Made by a program: the position numbers and the translations under genes. Shown piece after piece: positions 44,506 to 54,958 of a stretch of 64,000 nucleotides of DNA. The DNA comes from Bimastos eiseni (taxonomy: Eukaryota; Annelida; Clitellata; Crassiclitellata; Lumbricidae). The number at the start of each line of letters is the position of its first letter. Positions within the stretch are counted from its first letter, which is position 1. The DNA lies in NCBI GenBank assembly GCA_959347315.1, contig OY365808.1, positions 2,017,954-2,081,953 on the forward strand. Reading direction: 5' to 3'. The notes beneath the pieces are model-generated. The model saw nothing but the letters and a program-made list of their open reading frames with translations. It did not search any database and was not told the origin of the DNA.

Positions 44506-44735
44506 TGAAGAGTAATACCGGGTCACTAGGTAGAGAAATATCGGACCACAAGACAGAGTAATTCCGGGCACCAAGGTGGAGTAATTCGAAGCCGCGAGGA
44601 AGACAAATTCTGGAACCCAACGCACAGAATTTCGGTGCCCCTTGGCAGAGAAATTCCGGGCCCCTAGGTAGAGAAATTCGGGGAACCTTGGCAGAAAAAT
44701 TCCGGTCCACTAGGCAGCTGAGTTACGGGCCACTT
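44506..44735. repeat. 23-bp minisatellite, 10 units
   Basis: The unit is close to GGCAGAGAAATTCCGGGCCC followed by CTA. Starts at 44529, 44552, 44575, 44598, 44621, 44644, 44667, 44690 and 44713 keep an exact 23-bp spacing despite many substitutions and no indels. The same unit in the opposite orientation is at 53916-54053 and 54959-55113. Confidence 0.95.
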
Positions 44736-44911
44736 AGACAAAAATGAGCGTGTTCCATAGCAAAATCATTAAGTACAGTAATATTCAGATGTTTGAAGTT
44801 TAAACTGTCAGAGTCAATTAGTCTGTAATATCATATATTTAATAAGGCACAAATCATAAACTTTGTATAACTTATTATAATATATTTTTCATAAGTTGAT
44901 TGCCGGGTTCA

Positions 44912-45037
44912 GGCCCCCAAATGTCACCTGGCCCCCAAGCGTCACCTGGCCCCCAAATGTCACCTGGCCCTCAAACGTCACCTGGCCCCCAAATGTCACC
45001 TGGCCCCCAAATGTCACCTGGCCCCCAAATGTCACCT
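44912..45037. repeat. 18-bp minisatellite, 7 units
   Basis: Seven units of GGCCCCCAAATGTCACCT with a few changes (AAGCGT, CTCAAACG). An 18-bp period keeps frames open, giving hexapeptide repeats (SPGPQM or NVTWPP); no sign of a gene around them. Confidence 0.95.
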
Positions 45038-45394
45038 GTCTCCTGGGCACTCGTCCCATCCTCCCCTCCGCCTACTCGGCGAGCTTTCCCAGGTTGAGGC
45101 CAAGTTCAAACGAACTACAGCTTACAATACATGATTTCTACAATAACGTCCCAAAACAGAAGTTGATTATATAGCTCCTTTAGAAGCAGCTCTCGAATGC
45201 AATGAAGAAGCGAAGCCGTATTATTAATCACAAACGTTGATACGGCCACCAAAGCGGTCAGTAATACTACAGAAGTCGGTTTAAATAGGCAGCAAGTAAA
45301 TAAGTAAGTGGGCGAAAGCTTGTTAAAAGAAGCCAGTTTACATCAACTTTGCTTTCAGGTGCTTAAAACGATCGAAGCCGATGTAGGCAGACAC

Positions 45395-46040
45395 ACAGAC
45401 AATAATACAGAGAGAGAGAGAGACATACAGACTGGCAGACAAACAAACACAGACAGACCAACACAGAGAGACTGAGCCAAGCAGACACACAGACACACGA
45501 TCCCATAAACGAGCATAAGCAAGTAAGTACAACGACAACAAATAGAGAAAACAGTGAACAGTAGGCAAGATGACTGAGAGAGAGACAAAGAAGAGGACAA
45601 GAGGAAAGACACAAGAAGACGGCGAAGACAAGACATTTATTTCTCATGCGAGACAAAACTACACAGACGCTGAACGTGGACTGAACCGAGGTTGGTGGGA
45701 GACATCAGAAATGGACGTACATTGTATTATATGGAATGGACCCTGGATTATAGATAGTCCGTGAATATATAGTCATACGCATGATCGGCTATGCTTACGT
45801 TTACTGTATATGCGCCAGGACAGTCCATAGACACAGACACACACAACCACAAACACACATACACACACAGACATATATATATATATATATATATGTATAT
45901 ACATACACACCACACACAAAGAGAGAGAAAGAGAGAAAGTGGGGAAGAGAGAGAAGCACGCAGACACATACAGACAGACACGCCACTAGACACACAAAAA
46001 TAAACACACGCTGACACAGACGAACACACGCACACACACC
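45395..46040. repeat. CAGA, CACA and AT microsatellites with unique spacer
   Basis: GAGAGAGACATACAGAC (45405-45500), scattered AAGACA words to 45620, CACACA/CAGACA with a TA run (45830-46035). The unique spacer 45640-45780 shows nothing. Confidence 0.85.
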
Positions 46041-46210
46041 TAACCTAACTCACAAGAGCATAGCTTATCATTGGTAGAATGCAAATACGAGCTTTTAAAA
46101 CACTGTAAACATGAATTAGAGTCTCTCTCGTTCTCTCTATCTGTATCTGGTTGTATGCTTGTCTGTCTCTATCTGTTACTATATATGCGCGTATCGTCTA
46201 TTTATATGTT

Positions 46211-46320
46211 ACAATTCCGCCACTCTTTGCACTCTGACAGTGCCAGTCCCAAGCCTGGATAAAGGAGGAGGGCGACGCTAATGATCTATGTCATCACACG
46301 GTGTCGTTAGACTACAACTG
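46211..46320 (+). repeat. ~110-bp dispersed repeat, near consensus
   Basis: ACAATTCCGCCACTCTTTGC, ACTCTGACAGTGCCAGTCCC, AAGCCTGGATAAAGGAGGAG, GGCGACGCTAATGATCTATG, CACGGTGTCGTTAGACTACA. A good reference copy. Confidence 0.95.
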
Positions 46321-46379
46321 ACCATCATATCAGTGGTACCCGACAGTGTAGTGGGTAGCATGCAGTCGATCTAGAGGCG

Positions 46380-46625
46380 TGTCTGTCTGGGTCTATCTGT
46401 CTGTATGCGTGTCTGTATGTCCGTGTCTATATGTCTGTATGTCTTTTTGCGTGTTCCTGTATGTATGTCTGTTTTTATGTCTGTGTGTGTGTCTATCTGT
46501 CAGGGCAGTCTTTGTGTGTGTGCCTGTCTGTCTCTCTTTGTGACTGCCTGTCTGTCTGTCTGTCTATCTGTCTGTATGTCTTTGTATGTGTGCCTGTCTG
46601 TCTTTGTGACTGCCTGTCTGTCAGA
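46380..46625. repeat. CTGT/ATGT microsatellite
   Basis: GTCTGTCTGTCTGTCTATCT words. Confidence 0.9.
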
Positions 46626-46724
46626 GGCAGAGGAGGGAAGGACGGACGGTAGAGCACATGCCCTGCAGCCATGTGCTCTTCAGATTAAGTACAGGAGTCC
46701 GAGAGACAGGACAAGGCCTCCTCT

Positions 46725-46920
46725 TCATCCTCTTAATCCACTTCCCTCCTCTCTTACTCATCCAACTCCTCCACCTATTCCCATGCGGTCTTCCTCTTTG
46801 CCAATATTCTTTCTCCTCCTCCTCTGCTTACTCTCATTCTTTCTCCTTCTCCTCGTCTTGCTCCTCCTCCTCTTCCTCCTCCTCCTCTTCCTCTGTCACT
46901 TCCTCCTTCAAGCCTTCCCT
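46725..46920. repeat. CTCCTC polypyrimidine tract
   Basis: CTCCTCCTCCTCTTCCTCC; mirror in kind to the GAGGAG tract at 37120. Confidence 0.85.
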
Positions 46921-47254
46921 CTGACTGCATACAAAACATCTACCTCAACCCGAAACGCTATTTTCTAGCTCTGCCTCTGTCACCGTCTGTCTGTCTGTCT
47001 GTTTGTTTGTTTGTTTAGCTCTTTATGTATGCCTGTAATGCATAGCTATAATTTTCAGCTGTAATTAATAATTGCAATCTGTAGTTGTAATTTGTATTCA
47101 TGATTTGCCATTTTACTTCGTAATTGTAAGTTGAGAATTGTGTAGCATTGCTTTTGTGAAAATGTTATAAAAATGCTATACAATTCAGAAAATTCCAGCT
47201 TAATGCGATATAACGCAATGCAATGGAATTCGGTTTTAAGAAACATTTTGATAA

Positions 47255-47485
47255 TGCAAGTTCAAAGCGCCCGCTCAGCGGTCAGCCTCTCATAGCAGTC
47301 GGGCAATTATAACATTCGCCAGCTGTGGCAGGCAATTATACAAGAACATCTGCTCATTTACAGTGGAGCTAGATAAATAAGTCATTGCCTGTTGCGACAC
47401 ACAGCGCGAGACTTGAACCTTGCACTTGGTATGCAGCGGCTTGTATAATTCCGCTAAGCCGAGCCAGACCCGTGGAGCAGGCAGG
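47255..47485 (-). mobile_element. tRNA-derived SINE, third head type
   Basis: Minus strand: GGCTCGGCTTAGCGGAATTA (box-A-like), GCAAGGTTCAAGTCTCGC (box B), TAGCTCCACTGTAAATGAGC (body), GCGGGCGCTTTGAACTTGCA (3' end, CR1-like). The body words recur at 51690-51720 (ACAGTGGAGCTATAAAAATT), suggesting a second, poorer copy there. Confidence 0.6.
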
Positions 47486-47639
47486 AATAGATCGATGGCT
47501 TTTCAATTGAAAGTTTGACGATTTATGGTGTCTAAACCAAGTCGTGTTTGCATTTGTTCAGGCGCCAATAGTCTTGGCGATAATATTCTACTGATCGTTG
47601 TCATTGTAAATAATTATTATCTATAGAAGGCGCCTCTTT

Positions 47640-48420
47640 GAGAAAACTAATTAGGATTGCTCACGGTAGGCTTCTTAATATAATTGTATTCTGATATAAT
47701 AAAAATACAATTATATTCTAATATAATACAACTATTTTTAATACAGCTGCTGTGTTCTAATACAATACGATATAAACTCTGTATTTTATTTAATACAATA
47801 CCAGATTTTTTAGCTATACATACAACACAAGTTAAAGTTCTTTTAAGCGTGGGCGAAACAATGTATTAGAGTATTAGAAATAGACAAATATAATAACTGA
47901 TATACAATTTAAACATTTATTTTAAAAAATTTAAAATAAAATCACCTTTAGAAAAATTGTTAATCTGAGTTGTGGACGTGTTTTGACAAACACACATTGA
48001 CACTATCGAGCTCGATATTTTGTCGAACTCAAACGCAGATCTAGTTCGAATTCAAGCCTTGTTCTGATTTGTCTCTCATCAAAAACACAGGAGAAAAAAA
48101 CAGCCAAATCAAAGCAAGATGCGCAGAAAGTTTCCAGAAACTCAAAACAAACGTAAATTGTTTTAATTTGCCGCGCACCACGTAGTGAAACCTGACTTAC
48201 ACTCGTGGTACTCATATCACCGTTTGAGAACCGCTGTAGTAGGTGCATGACTAATATGAAATATGCGCTAAAAAACGCTGACCCACGCAATATCATAACT
48301 TATCCAACAGGTGACTAATGGAGTTCATTCCCTGCCGTTGAAAAACAGCAAAATTCATAATCAGAAAAATTAATATCATGCAATTTTCCCAATATTTAAG
48401 ACCAGAAATCGTTTGGCAAT
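47640..48420. other. AT-rich unique DNA, no gene seen
   Basis: 47670-47810 has loosely repeated AATATAATTGTATTC and AATACAATAC words. A 97-codon minus frame at 48003-48296 has no motif. Confidence 0.4.
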
Positions 48421-48427
48421 CAACGGA

Positions 48428-48540
48428 ACCCCGCCACCGTTCGCACTCTGAAAGTGCCAGTCCCAAACAAGGATGAAGGCGGCGGGTGACACTAATGATC
48501 TTTTCTAGCACACACAATTGTTAAAGTCAAACTGCTACAA
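48428..48540 (+). repeat. ~110-bp dispersed repeat
   Basis: CCCGCCACCGTTCGCACTCT, GAAAGTGCCAGTCCCAAACA, AGGATGAAGGCGGCGGGTGA, then AATTGTTAAAGTCAAACTGC. Confidence 0.85.
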
Positions 48541-48769
48541 CAATCAACGGATGATCCAGGGTAGCTTTCCTCCCCTACCCCCCATTCGCCCACGGTGCAG
48601 ACGCCAATGATTGGCCACCGAAAAACTGATTTATTCATTTATTTTTCGTTGTAGTCATTGCGAATTACTATTCACAATGAAAATCACAATCTTTGAGCTC
48701 TTCCTTCTTCTTGTGCTAGCGAGTTCCTGGTGCCCAGTGCAAGAAGCACCACGACCAGGCAGTACCGTG

Positions 48770-48975
48770 CCTTCTCAGTTGTTGGCCCTGGAACACACTC
48801 CCCTTAGAGATGCGACTGTGGCCAAGGAGTGTACAATGAGCCTTTGTTTTACAAGTTGCTTAAGACTGAATTGTATCGGCGCGGTTGGGATGGGAGCTCC
48901 TCCGAGGAGACTTCTTGAAGGGGCGCTATATAAATGTAAAACTGAATGAATGAATAAATGAATGAATAAATGAAA
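48770..48975 (+). mobile_element. L2/CR1-like LINE 3' end
   Basis: Degraded coding remnant around TTGGCCCTGGAACACACTCC, then CTTAGAGATGCGACTGTGGC (compare the GP--WN-LPLE-R block at 38690-38950). The 3' end follows: GGTTGGGATGGGAGCTCCTC, CTTGAAGGGGCGCTATATAA, then a GAATGAATGAATAAATGAAT tail. A 112-codon frame over this region is an artefact of the element. Confidence 0.75.
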
Positions 48976-48989
48976 GAATGAACGAATGA

Positions 48990-49410
48990 ATGAATTATGA
49001 GACGATAAGATAGAACATGCAGAAATCTGTGCAATTAAGAGAAAAGTAATCAGAGTTTCAAGGAGAATCTACACAAAACTTGACTCTCTTAGGATTCTCT
49101 TCAAAGCCTCTTATGACTCTTGTCTCTTTCATCATAGCCTCCACTATGCTTTCTCTATTTTAGATTTCTCCAACGGATTCAGATGTTTCATTGACATCTT
49201 ATCTTCATACAACCACCGTTGGTTGATGTCGTTGGTATTATGACAGCGCAGTGGAAGCCTTCATTTGAAAATACTTCCAGAAAAGACTAAACGCTGGTTT
49301 TGGCGACGGTTCAGCATGAAAAACAGGTCAAGAATATTGAGGGAAATTAAAACAATTAGGAATCTGGTGTCAAAAAACACACAATATCAACCTGGAATTA
49401 CCGATTTACA
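48990..49410. other. Unique DNA, no gene seen
   Basis: No motif or repeat match. Confidence 0.35.
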
Positions 49411-49414
49411 CCCC

Positions 49415-49700
49415 ATTACAACATTACACTACATTTACACCACATGACCACACTTACAGCACATTTACACTACACTTAAACCACATGACCACACTTACAC
49501 CACACTTACAAATTTTGCAGTATACATTTACACCACATGACCGCACTTACACCACATTCATACCACATGACCATATTTACACCACATTGCCATACTTGTA
49601 TTCCATTAACAAATTTACACCACATTTACATCACATTCACCCCACATTTACACCACATTCACATGACATTTACACCACATTGAACACATTTATACCATAA
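49415..49700. repeat. Degenerate TTTACACCACA tandem repeat
   Basis: The 6-12 bp words ACATTTACACCAC and ACTTACACCACATGACC recur about 20 times, giving Thr/His/Phe-rich frames. Confidence 0.85.
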
Positions 49701-50365
49701 CACCACGCTAACGCCAGATTACCGCTAACCAAATGCTGCTAGCTCCGACACACTACCACATTAGCACACGTCAAGTAACGAATGCAAATTAATTAGACAT
49801 TGAGTACAATGAACTTATCATTGCATGATCAGGTGATCACTGATCATTCGGTTAAGTGGATGTCGTCTGATCACTCGTCAACTGATCCTTTGGACATTGA
49901 CATCTGATGATAAGGGATTGCCTTTGGAGCACCATCGGTTGAAACAACCCTATATACATGCACTAGACATTCTTAACGTATTTAGTAGTAAATTCATAAA
50001 ACACATGAACACATTATTATCATATCGATGAGCCAATATTGGATACCTTTAAATCGCTTTTATCACTAATTATTTATAATATAACTTAACACAGGATTTC
50101 AATTTAGAATTAATAATATACCTTACCTACATGATCTCCATTTTGTCGAGGATTTAAATTAATTATAGGGCCAAATAAAAACAATGGCTACCGATGTGAG
50201 ATAATGGTTACTGGGCAGGTATGGGCTTCGTTCTTCGTGTTGATATTGTGCTGGATTCATTGTGTTAAATATATTTTGACAGCTAACACGCTGCAAATTC
50301 TGTGTTTTAGGCGCAATTGGCGTGCAAAATCTTCAACTTTTGACTGCAAAAATGTATAGCCCTAC
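49700..50365. other. AT-rich unique DNA, no gene seen
   Basis: A cluster of TGATC words (49828-49890, including GATCAGGTGATCACTGATCA) is the only local structure. Confidence 0.4.
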
Positions 50366-50369
50366 GTAT

Positions 50370-50545
50370 CGTATATATTATTTATATAGCACATCTATCA
50401 GAATAACTATTTACCTCACATCAACATAAAACCCCAGAGAGAAAGAAATGTCTTGAAAGCGTAAGAAGCCGATGGAGAGTTATTAGCCAATCATTAGTTT
50501 AGCCCTTAGTGATGGAGGAAGATCATTTCAAGTACATGAACCCAC
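50370..50545 (-). mobile_element. ~200-bp SINE family B or related tail, diverged
   Basis: TTATATAGCACATCTATCAG, AATAACTATTTACC, then diverged sequence. Confidence 0.5.
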
Positions 50546-50591
50546 AACATATAACGTAAATAAATTATATAACATATATGAAAACTATCAT

Positions 50592-50690
50592 CACATCTAG
50601 CTCAGACCTGCACACAAAAGAGTGAACCATTCATAAAACGATGCAAATGTTGTTGTGCACATTGTCTCCGAAAATTCAGAGGATTTTGAC
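50592..50690 (+). mobile_element. hAT-type MITE fragment (14138 family)
   Basis: CAGACCTGCACACAAAAGAG, TGAACCATTCATAAAACGAT, TGTCTCCGAAAATTCAGAGG. It matches the right half of 14138-14522 and 25167-25573. Confidence 0.7.
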
Positions 50691-50905
50691 ACATGTATCG
50701 TCTACATAACTTTGTCATCTACATTAACACATCATCTAATATTAACACAGTTATCATTTACATAACTGTGTCATCTGTATTGGCACATGCGTTATCTACA
50801 TTACTTCTTGTCTTTGTCATCAATATTAACACATTGTCTAATGTTAACATATCAAGATAAATTAAAATATCACGTCATATTACCACATTACCATATTTCA
50901 CTGAA
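50690..50905. repeat. Degenerate CATCTACATTAACACA tandem repeat
   Basis: About eight loosely conserved units of 18-21 bp such as TCATCTACATTAACACAT and TCATCTGTATTGGCACAT. Confidence 0.7.
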
Positions 50906-51505
50906 CAATTACATCACATTGTAAAAACATCCTACATGCACACGCCTGACAGCTGAAGACAGTAGTGCAGCATCATCTAATAAACTGTCATTTATACAGC
51001 GCCATAATAATACGCCTTAGTAGCGCATCAGGATATCTATACTCAGCGTCACGTGAGCAAGCCGTGACCCTATGATGCACTGAGTATGACTGTTAAGAGT
51101 TAAGTCTGCCTAGTTAGGCCTTGACATGGAACACCTAATCGCGCAATTCGCACCCTCGTTTCCTTCCCTAAGTAATTACCCCGTTGCAACATATTCCGGA
51201 ATATGTTTCAGACACGCAATAAAAAATACTCCCATAGTACAAGCATCCTATGTAGACAGATTCAGAAAAAGCTTGTGCTTCAAATCAGATGTGTAATCAA
51301 CAAAGAGGAAAATAACTTCGGTTGGTAAGTTGCAGTGGCTACTTCAGAGGGTGGTTGAATGGGCAGAAGGGGCCAGGGTGCCAATACCCAACCAACTGAG
51401 CTTGTGACCTCCCTATGATGAACCCCCCCCCAATTTTAGTCCACTCTCAGTCGGATCCTCAGTGACTTCCCCTATTAAAAAATTTCAGAGCCGCCACTGG
51501 TTAGT

Positions 51506-51612
51506 TGATGTTAAAGCGTACCGCCATGTCATAACCTACATGCTCGGCGTCGCCCTTCTTCTTTCTCCAAGATATGGACTGTCACTATCACAGACAGGGC
51601 AGTGACGAAGTT
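51506..51612 (-). repeat. ~110-bp dispersed repeat, inverted and diverged
   Basis: GTTGATGTTAAAGCGTACCG, GTCGCCCTTCTTCTTTCTCC, TGGACTGTCACTATCACAG, CAGTGACGAAGTT. Confidence 0.6.
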
Positions 51613-51689
51613 AAGCTGCTCCATAGACATAACCTTTACCTAACCATAGATGAGCACAACCTACAATTAGACACGTAACAAACCGCCAA

Positions 51690-52050
51690 TTCACATACAG
51701 TGGAGCTATAAAAATTAGCCTGCGCAATAGACGACCCGCGTTCTCAGACACTAACGGTCTGAAACGCGGACACTGCTCGAAACGAAGGCGCTACACAAAT
51801 TCATTAGAATCGCAAGCGAGGCAAATTCTACACATGAAATCATCATACAAGAAAACAACCAGAAAAAGTGTGCGCTACAGAAATGACAAGCATGAACGAA
51901 ACCCAAATATCCGCCATGGTAATGATATCCCAACAACAGCGCCACCCGCCAGCGCTCGGCCGATCGTTCGATGTATGTAACGGTCAACGACAGGCCCTGC
52001 CGGCCAAGACAGCTCCCCGAAAGACACCCGACGATTCGTCTACTTACCCA
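51690..52050. other. Unique DNA beside CpG-rich block
   Basis: A minus-strand frame (51751-51987, 78 codons) is rich in Cys and aromatic residues with no recognised motif. A SINE-body word is at 51690-51720. Confidence 0.3.
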
Positions 52051-52545
52051 CAGGTACGGTGGGGATGTAACGCAGCGTAACGTAATCCTCAGATCGTAAA
52101 GATTACGCGTAAGATTTTGTAAACAACTCGTCGACTCCGTTGGTTTGGTCGTCTGCCAGCGTCGTTCAGCCGCTGCCGCGCTAGGCCTAATTTAAATAAG
52201 GGCAAGGACAGCGATTTTCACGTTTCACCGCAGCGCCGCATGCGACGCTTCGGTCTGTACTGCGCTACAACACTCTGCCTGCCCTCAGCCTACTTATTAG
52301 CCCAAGGCCTATGAGCCAAGGCCATGATAAGTGAATTCTCAATTTCACTGGTGCTTGCTTGTCCGCATCGCTAGGCCTTATCGGAAATAGGCCAACAGGA
52401 CTATATTCCGCGTTTCCCCAACTGCAACCGTTCGTCGTTGGTGCGTTGTGATTGGGTAGCGGCGATGGACATAAAATGGCGAAGACGCCCACGCAGAAAA
52501 CGTCCGCCGATAATCGCATTTGCCGCGATAAAAGCCAATTGAATT
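52050..52545 (-). promoter_or_regulatory. CpG-rich block with promoter-like and splice-donor signals
   Basis: CpG density is visibly higher than around it. A minus-strand donor TGTGG|GTAAGTAG lies at about 52050-52038. Farther along are an ATTGG (CCAAT-box complement, about 52450) and AAAATGGCG (YY1-like, about 52475). Together these could be a first non-coding exon and promoter of a gene transcribed leftward, or a bidirectional promoter. No coding exon is attached, and no TATA box or initiator can be assigned. Low confidence. Confidence 0.3.
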
Positions 52546-52614
52546 AAGTCGTTATCATCAGCCGTCATCACTACGTCATCTGCTGCATAAGAGACAGCAT
52601 CATAATCGTCATCC

Positions 52615-52985
52615 TCCTCCTTCACCTCTACCTCGTCGTTGTCCTCCTCCTCCTACTCCTTCTCATCCTTCTCCACCTCCTCCTCGTTGTCGTCGTGGTC
52701 TTCATCGTCGTCGTCGTCGACGACGACGTCGACGAAGACGACGACGACAGCAATGTCGACAACAACGACCAGAGCAATGTCGACAACAAAGACGACAGCA
52801 ATGTCGACAGCATCAACGACAGCATCAACTACAACAACAACGACAACGACAGCATCATAATCATTATCAAAATTATCATCATTAGCATCGTTGGCGTTAT
52901 TGGCATCATTGGCATCATTATCATCATTATCATCATTGGCATTATTTGCATAATTTGCATCATTATCACCATTCTATCGCCCTTA
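52615..52985. repeat. CTC, GTC/GAC and ATC trinucleotide repeats
   Basis: CTCCTCCTCC, then GTCGTCGTCGTC meeting GACGACGACG in a perfect 20-bp palindrome (52709-52728), then ACGACAGCAATGTCGACAAC units, then CATCATTATCATCATT. Confidence 0.9.
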
Positions 52986-53172
52986 TCATATTCAATGGAT
53001 GCTCTATAACAATATTAATCATTCACATATCTGTAAGGACTAAAGGCAAATTGACTTATATTATGCTGTTCGTGCTGTAATATGGCAAGCAAAGTTTTGT
53101 CGACGGCAAAGGCCTCTGTCGTCAAAAACTGTCCCTAAACCCTGGTGGATCCAATCCAAAACTCAAACAAAA

Positions 53173-53288
53173 CACCTCCACTGCTAGCACTGAGGCAGTG
53201 CCAGTCCCACGCATGAATAAAGGAGGAGGGCGAAGCTAATGATCCTTGCTATCACATAGTGTCGTTACACTGCGACCACTACTATTAC
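53173..53288 (+). repeat. ~110-bp dispersed repeat
   Basis: CACCTCCACTGCTAGCACTG, AGGCAGTGCCAGTCCCACGC, then AGGAGGAGGGCGAAGCTAAT and an ACCACTACTATTAC tail. Confidence 0.9.
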
Positions 53289-53370
53289 AAAAACAAAACA
53301 ACTCCCTATACCCCGTTCGAGTGGGCCTTGCCTCATGTACAGTGATTCGTCGAAGTAGATATCCGATGCG

Positions 53371-53480
53371 TAACTCTTACACTGCTTGCACCCCGACAGT
53401 GCCAGTCCCGAGCCTGGATAAAGGAGGTGGGCGACGCTAATGATCTCTGTTATCACACAGTATCGTTAAACTGCGACTAC
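53371..53480 (+). repeat. ~110-bp dispersed repeat
   Basis: TAACTCTTACACTGCTTGCA, CCCCGACAGTGCCAGTCCCG, AGCCTGGATAAAGGAGGTGG. Same orientation as its neighbour 83 bp upstream; both are followed by ACATGTCCGATGCGT/ATATCCGATGCGT words, hinting at a duplicated segment. Confidence 0.9.
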
Positions 53481-53589
53481 ATGTCCGATGCGTGCGCCTT
53501 GCCACGGCGAAGGATCGTCAACCGGATAAGTAGTTGTTCTTAAAAAACAAGGTTCCGTTTTCTGAATCAAAACAAGCCCGTCATGCTGT

Positions 53590-53705
53590 GTTATATTATG
53601 ATATGTTATGATATGTTATGTCGTCCTATGCGATGTACTGTCATGTTATGTTATATTATGTTATGTTATTTGACGTTATGTTACGTTATATTGTGTTATG
53701 CATGT
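53590..53705. repeat. TTATG pentanucleotide repeat
   Basis: ATATGTTATGATATGTTATG words; related to the larger array at 55820-56285. Confidence 0.85.
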
Positions 53706-53757
53706 CACGAGGTTCGTTATTTTCTGGTGGATGTTACCTTCCAGTGAAGGCATACTT

Positions 53758-53870
53758 AAGCCGTAAAGGCCTGGTGCAAACGGATGCTAATCCCAATTCT
53801 AGAAAAGAAGGAGGGCAATGCTAACGGCCTATGTTACAACACAGTTAGTCGTTGAAAAGAAACCAACTTA
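53758..53870 (+). repeat. ~110-bp dispersed repeat, diverged
   Basis: GGTGCAAACGGATGCTAATC, AAAGAAGGAGGGCAATGCTA, CACAGTTAGTCGTTGAAAAG. Confidence 0.55.
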
Positions 53871-53915
53871 ACTCAGACACAAACAAAGCGTGGAAAAAGA
53901 TGTAGCAAATAGATG

Positions 53916-54053
53916 GCCGGGAATTTATCTGCCTAAGCGCACGGAATTTCCGTAGCTAGGTGCCCGGAATATCTCTGCCTAGGGGCTTGGAATCTCTGGA
54001 CCTAGGAGCCCAGAATTTTTCTGCCGAAGCGCCAGGAATTTCTATGTCAAGGG
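53916..54053. repeat. 23-bp minisatellite, 6 units (left part)
   Basis: Six exact 23-bp steps of GCCCGGAATATCTCTGCCTA plus GGG with substitutions. This is the reverse complement of the unit at 44506-44735. It ends exactly where the hAT element begins. Confidence 0.95.
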
Positions 54054-54953
54054 CAGAGGTCTTCAAAGTTTTCCAGCGGTGGCCACATTGTTTACTTTTT
54101 AAAAACTACCAAAAACTAAGATTTACCGAAATAACCGCGAATGAATAACTGTAAATAAACTATTTGTTCCTGAGGTCTGATGCAGTGCAGAATTTTAATG
54201 CAGAATATCAATAGGAATTAACATGGTTTCTCGTTAGTCCTGATTAGTGCGAGAAACATGAAATTGATGCATTTCTGACATAATTCTATCCAACTGCGGT
54301 TCAAAGTGAGTTGTTCCAGTCATGAGTAAGGCATTCAAATGTTCATCAGACAATTGCGATCTGTAGCGGGATTTTGTGTAGGGCCTACTTCATCTTTGAA
54401 AAAGTCTTCTCACACAAACACGAAGTGCCAAAAAATGAAATGAATTCATGAGCAAACTTTCTTAAGTAAATATATTGATCAGATGGAAGGCATTTGTAGA
54501 ATTAAATCAAATGTCCTTCCTTAAATTTGTCTTCAGGATGTTATTGGATTGCAAATCGATAACTTCCATTTGTAAGTCAGAAGGTAACCTAAGTCTTCAA
54601 TGACAGAGTCAAAATAACGTAAACAGTCTTATTTTACGCAGACACTCATAAAGTCCTAGACAAAAATGACGTTACTAAATGATAATAATAAATACGCACA
54701 GTACCCATTTCTAAAAACAACGACTTGGATTTTAGCACTATGCATGTCAGAGTACAGAGGCATTAAAATTATCAGACAAGAAGTACTTGGGCCCATATTA
54801 CATGGCAGATTTCACTACGACTTGCCCATGTTTCCATTGTTTTAATTTTTCCTATAATTATATTCTGGTTTTTTTCAAGGAGACTTCCGCGGGCCCGATT
54901 AGAGACACTAGCGTGCCGGATCTGGCCCTCGAGCCGTATTTTGGAGACCTTTG
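54054..54953 (-). mobile_element. hAT element remnant with transposase 3' end
   Basis: Ends: CAGAGGTCTTCAAAG at 54054 and, inverted, CAAAGGTCTCCAAAA at 54953 (12 of 15 match). Subterminal AGCGGTGGCCACATTG and GCCGGATCTGGCCCTCGAG are typical of Charlie-like hAT elements. Length 900 bp, with the transposase C-terminus on the minus strand, so it is an internally deleted or 5'-truncated copy. The flanks GTCAAGGG and GTCTACTG match at 5 of 8 positions, only weak evidence for a target duplication. Both flanks are the 23-bp minisatellite. Confidence 0.85.
54234..54577 (-). pseudogene. hAT transposase C-terminal (dimerisation) remnant
   Basis: In broken frames the minus strand reads DLQMEVIDLQSNNILK near 54577, then FHLINIFT/YLRKFAHEF, then FFGTSCLCEKTFSKMK, and finally SRYRSQLSDEHLNALLMTGT with FEPQLDRIM before a stop at 54234. 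This order (LQ-D--L, FGS-Y-CE--FS-MK--KS, R--LSDEHL) is that of the C-terminal domain of Charlie/GTF2IRD2-like hAT transposases. At least two frameshifts and a stop after MK make it dead. The DDE catalytic part is absent. Confidence 0.85.
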
Positions 54954-54958
54954 GTCTA

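Noticed and set aside
44506..44735. CRISPR-like regular array
   Set aside because: Contiguous 23-bp units without unique spacers in a eukaryotic context; a minisatellite.
44489..45174. Repeat-peptide frames (SPGPQM, NVTWPP, LPRGPEFL)
   Set aside because: They come from 18-bp and 23-bp minisatellites. Two frames are open in parallel over the 18-bp array, and the 23-bp period cannot keep a frame in register, so neither is a structural protein.
48611..48949. 112-codon frame with apparent signal peptide
   Set aside because: Its second half is the degraded L2-like 3' end, and the hydrophobic start is not supported by any downstream exon.
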